From Schizochytrium sp. TIO01 (Eukaryota > Sar > Bigyra > Thraustochytrida > Thraustochytriidae), in contig SMSO01000032.1 of NCBI GenBank assembly GCA_004764695.1, forward strand, positions 6,220,668 to 6,284,667: a DNA stretch of 64,000 nucleotides, given 5' to 3'. A model generated the notes under the pieces. The model was not told where the DNA came from and made no database searches. It saw nothing but the letters and a program-made list of their open reading frames with translations. This document shows, piece by piece, positions 57,500-64,000 of this stretch (position 1 is the first letter of the stretch; each line of letters begins with the position of its first letter). The position numbers were made by a program, and so were the translations under genes.

Positions 57500-60400
57500 A
57501 TGTCTAAGCCAGTACCCTGCGGGCGTCAACATTCCTGTATAGCTGATTTTCCCATGGAGCAACATCAGCAAATCCAAAATAGCCAGACACAGGGAGGGAC
57601 CCAGTCATGGAAGTGGATCGTGTAATTGAAGGGCATCCCAAAGGCCTACAATGGTGGGTATAAAAGACAAGCACTGACGAGTGGAATCCATGTTGAATTT
57701 ATAAACTGACGGGCCGAGATATCTAGGGATCGCACGCCAGAGGCGGTGGAGAGATTAAAGGCGTGCTATGACGCAGCACAACAGGTGACAATTGCGCGAA
57801 GAAGTCCAAAAGCAAAGCGTCTGCAGAAGCTCTTATACCAAAAGCTGCCGAAAATCCGTCAATTAGACGAAGAGCTTAGGTACGATCTTGCCAAGCTAGA
57901 CCACTATGAAGAGGAGGTTCAATCTATAATCAGAACTTATGAAAAGTTCAATCAGCTATACCGCGAAAACAGCTCTGTTTTAGTTGAGTCAAGCCTCGAG
58001 GACAGAGATGGCGACGAAGATGATGAAGATAATGAAGATGCCAATCAAAGCAACGTTGGCAGTGGTTGCAAAATGAAATTAGCAAACGAAGCGAAAGAGC
58101 GCATGATAGAAATATGTGAACTACGTAGTGAGCTCACAAAAAGACTTCTTGACAGAGCAAAACCAGAGAAACAAGCTGAAAGGAATAGTCTTTGCATCCG
58201 TCTTCGACAAAAATCTAATGAAGCGAAACAAAGCTTCCCAAATGTTTCCGATGAGGTGACCTTAGCTGAGGTTGAGCACATTATTCAGGTCACTGTAGAC
58301 GCTGTTACCTCTTGCGAAAAAATCAAGCAGCGACTTGGAGATAACTCCGAAGAAGCCTTGCGGGACTTATCAACATTGGCAGAAAATCTTAACAATAGCT
58401 ATCCCAATACACTGTTCTGGGACTTGCGTAATCCTGATCAGATATACGGTCTTTCCGAGAAGCTTTTGATACTTCAAGAAGCCTTTCAAGCACACCTCAA
58501 AGCTTTATCCAACTCTGAAAAGCTTGAGGTTAGGTTCAAAACGATTCAAAAGATGATCAAAGCCTCGGACACAAGGGTTAATGCATTTCTTATCAATGGA
58601 ATACCTGCGCGTCTCAAGCATTGGAAAAAAGTTTCAAAACATCTGAAACACATCTTTCGAGCTTTAGACTTGCACAAGGTACCAAGTCAGACATTTGCAA
58701 TCGAGAGACTGCTTGCCAACTTCTGCAAAAGCAACCAGAGACGAGACATTCTTGATGTCAAACTTGCATGGTCCTTGCAGAAATTGAAGGTTGCAAAGGA
58801 TCCTGAGGAACATGCTTCAATTCATGAAAAACGCTGCGCAATACAGGAAGAGCGAGATAACATTTACTTGTGTGGAATTTTTGAGATGCTACGCGAATTT
58901 CGCACAAATGCTCTCGCAGAGGCAGCCACTCAGTTCCAACATGTTCTTGTGGACGAGAGGTGGCAACGTAAAATTGGAATTACAAATGGGGCCATGTATG
59001 ACTTGGGGCGTATTGACTTGTGGCTTGAAAACACCAGAATCTCAGATTTCACTTTCGTGCGACCTCTCTCGTCGAGGTCAAACTCGCACGTGTCACTTGT
59101 AAATGATGCCGAAAATAACCCTTTGGTGCTGAAACAATTTTTACTTACTGACGATGATTCAAGCCAACAATTTACTTACCAAGTCTCGGCACTTGCTCAT
59201 CTAGCCTCCCCACACATCTGTAGCATACATGGACTTTTTGTGGAGAATATGCGAATTGCATGCATACTGATGCCTTTCCATCCACGAAGTGATTTGAGTG
59301 TGTGGATCCCAAACAATATCTACGCCAAGGAAGACGTCCGCAAGCAGATTGCAGTTGGTATTTTATCGGGAGTGCAACAGCTTCACAAACATGGTCTGGT
59401 TCATTGCAATTTAACACCTTCGAATATTTTTCTTACGCAAAGTCTTGTCCCTGTTATTGGCGACTTTGACCATCTTCAACATATCAACGCATTCATGCAC
59501 CGCTCTTTTCCTGAGACTGACGCAAGGTATCAAGCACCAGAAGTACTCGAACGCACTTCGAGCGACCTCAACATTTCTCCTGCGATTGACATGTTTGCAA
59601 TAGGGGCTATTTTAGAAGACCTTTTTCCTATTCAGAAAGGTTCTATGCAAGAACTGATAAGACAGTTAAAGCTTCAAGACCCTTGTGGCCGCTTGACTGT
59701 TGATGCTGCTATAGCACATCCAGCATTAGATTGCTTGAACATAGATACACTCAAACCGTGTCTCATCTGTTTGGACACAGTGAGTGCGGACTTTGGTGCA
59801 TCCTGTAACAACCTTGAACACTTCTTTTGTTCCCTTTGCTTATCTCAATGTATTGCTCAGGCATCTTCTCAGACTACCAATATAGCGGTAGGAGCTGACG
59901 GCAGCATGTGTTGCGCAATTCCGAATTGCAATGGGAAGTTGTCCTGCCCTGCAATCGCAGCACAAGTTCCCGAGGAAGATTTCGAGACAATAGTCCGTCT
60001 TATTAAAAGCCATGTCTTGCGTGAGCAGTTGCCAATCGTGGAGCAAGAGGTTCAACGCCGCTTACAAGAAGCCCTTGCAAGCAATGAGAATGAGCGTATA
60101 ATCCTTCAGCACTACCAATTTATTCAAAACAACATTCTTTGTATGTCTTGTCCCCGATGCAAGACAGTATTTGCTGATTTTGATGGATGTACTGCTCTCA
60201 AGTGCCTCAATCAAGCATGCCAGGGTTTTTTCTGTGCTTGGTGTTTGACTTTTGCAGGAAACACGAACGAAGATGCACATCGTCACGTTGCAACATGCCC
60301 TGCAAATCTCAACCTCAGAAGTGATGTTGAAAATGGAGATCCATTCTTCCCGCAAAATCTAGATCTTGTGAAGCGTGCTTGGGCCTTAGTACGACGAACC

Positions 60401-60556
60401 AGACTCATAGAATATACCGAAGCCCACCTTGCCTCAGACTTCGATATGCGTAAAAGTGTGTTTCAAAAGCTAGCTCCTTTCATTACCATAGAAATGGTTG
60501 GCGAAAGGTTGACAATTCTCAACATGCGTTTCGCAGCAACCTGGCCAGCACAATAA
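57500..60556 (+). CDS. RING1-RING2 (RBR-like) ubiquitin ligase fused to a pseudokinase
   Basis: The main exon (57743-60556) is open for 937 residues but has no in-frame ATG until residue 111, so a 5' exon is needed. My model: exon 1 57500-57619 (40 codons from ATG), intron GTGTAA...AG, exon 2 from 57743, total 977 residues; the donor is weak. Domains in this numbering: coiled coil of about 41-120 and a long helical region; protein kinase fold of about 490-700 with HCN in place of HRD (594-596; catalytic Asp lost) and DFD in place of DFG (614-616), so probably a pseudokinase; RING1 from C713 (CLICLD); a charged helical linker; and RING2 from about 843 with spacing C-x2-C-x9-C-x4-C-x4-C-x4-C-x2-C, the third Cys (in FDGC, about 856) fitting the catalytic cysteine of RBR ligases. 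No clear IBR domain. Predicted to transfer ubiquitin in the cytosol; substrate unknown. Confidence 0.72.
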
Positions 60557-60914
60557 TCAGAAAAAGACTCCAACAAATTAAAATATTTTAATACAAGAAA
60601 GCTCTTCTTTGGTGCGTGCCTGTTGGCTGTGGTCCCAGAAGTATCATTCGTCACTGTCGCTTTCACGGTTTCAGTAACGGGACTGGCAATACCAACCCCC
60701 AAGTGCGCCAGGATGACAACTCTACACATAATTGGGCTAATCGCGTGTCTACCAAATTGGGACAGTACATGCCAAGATGCGTAGTCCGGACGGGCGAACA
60801 AGCAATTAGATTGTAGGCACCACGAATTCAGCTTTTTTTGTTCTTTCATCGAGCTCAGTAATGTACTGTGAGATCTGCAATTTTTGCTTCAAGCTTCTGC
60901 ATGTCAACATCATA

Positions 60915-61148
60915 TTAGAATGCTGGATATTGGTCCGTTTGCTTAGGGGTGTTAATGGCAAATCCAAAGCCAGTGAGGTAGAGGCGAACGTGGTCGTCCA
61001 CAAAAGCATCGAAACATAAATTCTTGCGTGTGAAGTCTTACGCATCCCCTCATGAATAAATACTTGCTTCAACGCAGCTTGTGAAATGTCTATCTCAGCA
61101 AGGCGTAAAGATTGGGTACTACTTCCATTTTTTTCCTGTTCTGCTGCC
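60915..61148 (-). CDS. Candidate last two exons of an unrecognised gene
   Basis: On minus, an acceptor (TTTCATTTCAAG) ends at 61149 and opens a frame reading AAEQEKNGSSTQSLRLAEID...AALKQ to 61064. A 41-base intron (GTATTT...CGCAAG, 61023-61063) would join it in phase 0 to 61022-60915, which reads CFDAFVDDHVRLYLTGFGFA...QYPAF and ends with TAA. Third positions in the second block are mostly C/T, as in real coding DNA. I do not recognise the protein. The intron is very short, and further coding-like sequence continues past the stop, so a pseudogene or a wrong join is possible. Confidence 0.3.
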
Positions 61149-61295
61149 CTTGAAATGAAACCTCGTGTTTGTCATTCTACTACCTTCCGTCCTCATTTTT
61201 TCTTTTTCTCTCTTCGCAAAGCTTAATAAAAAATAGAAAGGTGTTTAAAAAAAATTAAAGTTCAATAAAAATTTCATTAGATACATATAATTTAT

Positions 61296-61366
61296 ATCTA
61301 TATATATATATATATCCCTTTTTAGCACTTGAGTGGCCATGGTTGTAAACAACACACACACACACT
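61296..61366. repeat. (TA)n and (CA)n dinucleotide tracts
   Basis: A TA run at 61296-61315 and a CA run at 61351-61366, 35 bases apart. Confidence 0.85.
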
Positions 61367-62155
61367 TATCCAAAAATGCAATAGTACTGCTACATAACAA
61401 ACAAATGCTCCGCCTGACGAACCTCTGTAGTACAAGCTGGGGCTCACAATATATAAAGAAGGACCATTGTCCTTTAAACCCACAGAGGAATGCCGTGAAC
61501 TCATAATACCAAACGTTTGAGAGTGCTATTGTAGATCCTAACAACAGGAGTAAGATAACCTCTCCCAAGTTCCCATAAATCAAGATTCTTACGTCATCAA
61601 TTGTGAAGGATGCCTGTCCATAATTTTACTTATCCCAATGTGTCCTTGTGAAGCTATTACGGCGTTACATCCACAAAGGAGATTGACGGCCATAGCAAAC
61701 AAAACGTAATCTTCGCTGATGCTCACCTGTAAGACCCGAAGACACATAATACGGATCAGAAGAAAATATGTAGGCTTTGTTTGACGAGAAGAGCTATTTT
61801 TAGTTTGAATTTGAAAAAAAATGCATAGTTTTACGCCAAACAAATCTTCTAATAACAAACAAATGTCTAAACAAAGTTAAGAGCAGAAGACAAAATTCAA
61901 AGAAGAACTTCGCCAAGAAGCAAGCAAAACTAAAGTGGATAAGTAGTAAAGTAAATTGTAAACGTTACGTAGTAAATTATAAAGAATTAGTTGAAATGGG
62001 TAGCGTAGTAGTCCTTCGGCTATGGAACTTGGCTTGTTAAAAAGATAAATACCTGGCAAACCATAGTTCCTTCGAGTCAGATACTACCTACATGCTCTGA
62101 GAGTCGAGCGCACGTGCCAAATGTCAATGTACGCTGTACACTAGAATCAATCATG

Positions 62156-62193
62156 TGCAGCAGCAGCAGGCAAAAGACAGCAGCAGCAGCAGC
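62156..62193. repeat. Interrupted (CAG)n tract
   Basis: Two CAG blocks separated by GCAAAAGACAG, upstream of neither neighbouring ATG in a coding frame. Confidence 0.85.
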
Positions 62194-62304
62194 GCGACTC
62201 AAAGAACTCGTCAGAGACGTTGGTGGAGTAACACTTTCTCAAACGCACTTGTAATTGAAGGCGCGAGGATCTCACATGAGCCGGGCAGAAGAAGAGTTTA
62301 CTGC

Positions 62305-64000
62305 TTAGGCGAGGATCTCATCCTTGACGTTGCCGAGAATGTCGTCGAAGTTGGCCTTGAGGACGTTCTGGGAGCCGTTGCCGAGGATGCGGATGATCTG
62401 GTGGTCGGTGAAGGACATCTGGAGGAAGGCCTCGAGACCCTCCTTGAACTCAGAGCGGGAGATCTCCTCCTTGCCCTTGGAAATCTCAGCCCACATCTGG
62501 TCGTTGGAGAGGAGGCTCATGTCCTGGACGGTGCTCTGGCGAGCGAAGGCCTTGCCACCGAGACGGCGGAGGGAGAGGAGGTACTTGTCGCCGGTCTCCT
62601 TGAGGAGGGCGTTAAGCTTGACGGAGAGCTCAGGGAGGATGTCGCTGCGCTCGTAGGTGGAAACACAGTGGATCTTGTTCTTGCCGCCCTCGGTGATGCG
62701 GTCGAAGTTCTGGTGAACCTCCTCGCAGAGCTGCTTGAGGGTCTTCTCGTCACGGACGCAGATGCCGGAAAGGTCAAGGAAGCAGGTGTTGGTCTCCTTC
62801 TTGTAGCTGAAGCGGGTGGAGAAGGCGCTCATGTCACGGAAGAAGTCATCAACCATCTTCATGTCCTCATCGACGAAGATACGGGGGTCCATGATCTTGA
62901 GGGTCTCGCGGTTGACGATGGGCTTGGGGTCCATGAAGGGAAGAATGTCCTTGTCGATGTCGATACCGGGGGCAACCTCGGTAAGCTCAACACCATCCGG
63001 GGAGAGCTCGAAGACGGCACGCTCAGTAATGTAGGTGACGTTCTGGGCGTGGGAGAGGGCCTGGGAACCGGAGAAGGTGACCTCACGGACCGGCTGGAAC
63101 ATGTTGATCTTACCCTCGTTGTCAATGTTGAGCTTGCCGTCCTTGGTGGAGACCTTGAGGCCCTTCTTGGTGAAGGTACCGAGGAAGAGCACACGGTGGG
63201 TAGACTGGGTGATGTCAATGAAGCCACCAGGTCCAATGTAGCGCTCACCGAGCTTGGAGACGTTCACGTCACCAGTGGAGGCGTTGATCTCAGCGGCACC
63301 GAGGTAGCAGATGTTAAGACCACCACCGTTGTAGATATCGAACTGCTGGGAGGTGTCGATACGGGCCTCAGGGTTGTAGGCAGGGCCGAAGTTGTGGCCA
63401 GAGGCACCAAGACCACCGAAGAGACCAGCCTCAGTGGTGAGGGTCACGTGCTTGAGGATGGACTCCTCGGCAGCGATGTTGGCGACGTACTCGGGAGCAC
63501 CGATACCAAGGTTGACCATGTCGTAGGGGCGGAGCTCCATGGCGGCACGGCGACCCATGATCTTCTTGGCAGACATGGGAAGACGGGGGACGCTGTCAAG
63601 GGGCTTCTTGATGCGGCCGTTGAGAGAGGGGTCGTATCCAGTGGTGTAGTAGCTCTGGTTGCGGTGCTCAGGGTCGGTGAGGACGATGGCATCAACGAGA
63701 GGAGAGGGGACCTTGACGTCGGTCATGGGGAGAGTGCCGGCAGCAGCGATGCGGTCGACCTGGGCAATGACGATACCACCACTGGCGCGGGCAGCGGTGG
63801 CAAGGAGGAGAAGATCCGGGGAGACGGACTCGTTCTCGATGGTGATGTTACCGTCAGTGTCGGCGGTGGTACCCTTGATGATGGTGACATCAATGTTGAT
63901 GGGCTTGTAGCGGAGGTACTCCTGGCCGTCCATCTCCATGACCTCAACGAGGTCGTGCTTGGTGAACTCGTTGAGCTTGCCACCAGCGTGGCGGGGGTCG
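62305..64000 (-). CDS. Acyl-CoA:acetate/propionate CoA-transferase (YdiF/PCT family), 5' end off the right edge
   Basis: The frame is open from the right edge (64000) to TAA at 62305; codons upstream of the ATG at 63939 also match the family (reading PRHAGGKLNEFTKHDLVEVM), so the true start lies outside and about 130 residues are missing. Numbered from that ATG, residues 1-360 are the class I CoA-transferase core. The catalytic Glu is E170 in TTEAGLFGG, followed by the IYNGGGLNICYLGAAEI strand region and GERYIGPGGFIDI. Such enzymes move CoA between acyl-CoAs and acetate or propionate by a glutamyl-CoA intermediate. Residues 365-470 match the extra C-terminal domain of longer bacterial relatives. 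Residues of about 475-544 are a further tail with two EF-hand-like helix-loop-helix segments (see findings). Almost every codon ends in C or G. Mitochondrial location is likely, but the presequence is not visible. Confidence 0.88.
   Translation of the reverse strand, partial: DPRHAGGKLNEFTKHDLVEVMEMDGQEYLRYKPINIDVTIIKGTTADTDGNITIENESVSPDLLLLATAARASGGIVIAQVDRIAAAGTLPMTDVKVPSPLVDAIVLTDPEHRNQSYYTTGYDPSLNGRIKKPLDSVPRLPMSAKKIMGRRAAMELRPYDMVNLGIGAPEYVANIAAEESILKHVTLTTEAGLFGGLGASGHNFGPAYNPEARIDTSQQFDIYNGGGLNICYLGAAEINASTGDVNVSKLGERYIGPGGFIDITQSTHRVLFLGTFTKKGLKVSTKDGKLNIDNEGKINMFQPVREVTFSGSQALSHAQNVTYITERAVFELSPDGVELTEVAPGIDIDKDILPFMDPKPIVNRETLKIMDPRIFVDEDMKMVDDFFRDMSAFSTRFSYKKETNTCFLDLSGICVRDEKTLKQLCEEVHQNFDRITEGGKNKIHCVSTYERSDILPELSVKLNALLKETGDKYLLSLRRLGGKAFARQSTVQDMSLLSNDQMWAEISKGKEEISRSEFKEGLEAFLQMSFTDHQIIRILGNGSQNVLKANFDDILGNVKDEILA

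Larger units (their letters stand above)
60557..62304. other. Intergenic between two genes, with candidate minus-strand exons
   Basis: AT-rich, with TA (61296-61315), CA (61351-61366) and CAG (62156-62193) tracts. Two splice-flanked blocks on minus at 60915-61148 look coding (listed separately). Another minus frame at 61589-61730 (SISEDYVLFAMAVNLLCGCN) ends at a GTAAGA donor-like site and may be an exon. No RNA gene was seen. Confidence 0.4.

Noticed and set aside
1-64000. Retrotransposon or DNA transposon
   Set aside because: No reverse transcriptase, integrase or transposase motifs and no long terminal repeats or terminal inverted repeats were noticed by eye; small degraded copies could be missed.

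Overview
This window looks like nuclear DNA of a unicellular eukaryote. The best guess is a thraustochytrid-like stramenopile (Labyrinthulomycetes). That placement is an inference from family content and cannot be proven here: two giant TmcB/PAS membrane proteins of the kind common in protists, a Zn2Cys6 factor outside an obviously fungal setting, an RBR-type ligase fused to a kinase fold, long nearly intronless ORFs beside a few GT-AG introns, and a very microsatellite-rich intergenic background. There are no operons, bacterial ribosome-binding sites, rRNAs, tRNAs or CRISPR arrays.

Layout. At the left edge a minus-strand gene enters the window (1-309; its C-terminus lies outside). A Zn2Cys6 regulator follows at 2562-4046 (-). 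From 4.05 to 16.15 kb there is AT-rich DNA with no long ORF, but with several splice-flanked, open, coding-like blocks (notably 5980-6222 on minus and 6464-7401, 11039-11414 and 13464-13628 on plus) that suggest intron-rich genes. Two divergent paralogues of about 1,700 residues (TmcB-like, multi-pass, PAS-containing) fill 16.15-29.47 kb, head to head across a 3 kb spacer. A two-exon Tom22-like mitochondrial import subunit (31069-32058, +) and an Sds3/SUDS3-like Sin3-HDAC subunit (33235-34296, -) follow. From 34.3 to 49.2 kb there is a gene-poor tract packed with tetra-, tri- and heptanucleotide repeats and short GC-rich islands. The right quarter is metabolic: mitochondrial propionyl-CoA carboxylase beta (49241-50833, +), phosphoglycerate kinase with an unusual C-terminal membrane anchor (52708-54198, +), a RING1/RING2 ligase fused to a pseudokinase (about 57500-60556, +), and a class I acyl-CoA:acetate CoA-transferase that runs off the right edge (62305-64000, -).

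How the genes fit together. PCCB and the CoA-transferase both act on short-chain acyl-CoAs (propionate/acetate), and Tom22 and the PCCB presequence point to mitochondria. The tail-anchored PGK would tether a glycolytic step to a membrane. There is no evidence of co-regulation beyond proximity. The metabolic genes use strongly C/G-ending codons, as expected for highly expressed genes, whereas the TmcB and RBR genes use AT-ending codons.

The most unusual items are the tail-anchored PGK, the RING1-helix-RING2 plus pseudokinase fusion, the short Tom22, and the divergent TmcB pair. Splice models were made by eye; RNA data would be needed to fix them.
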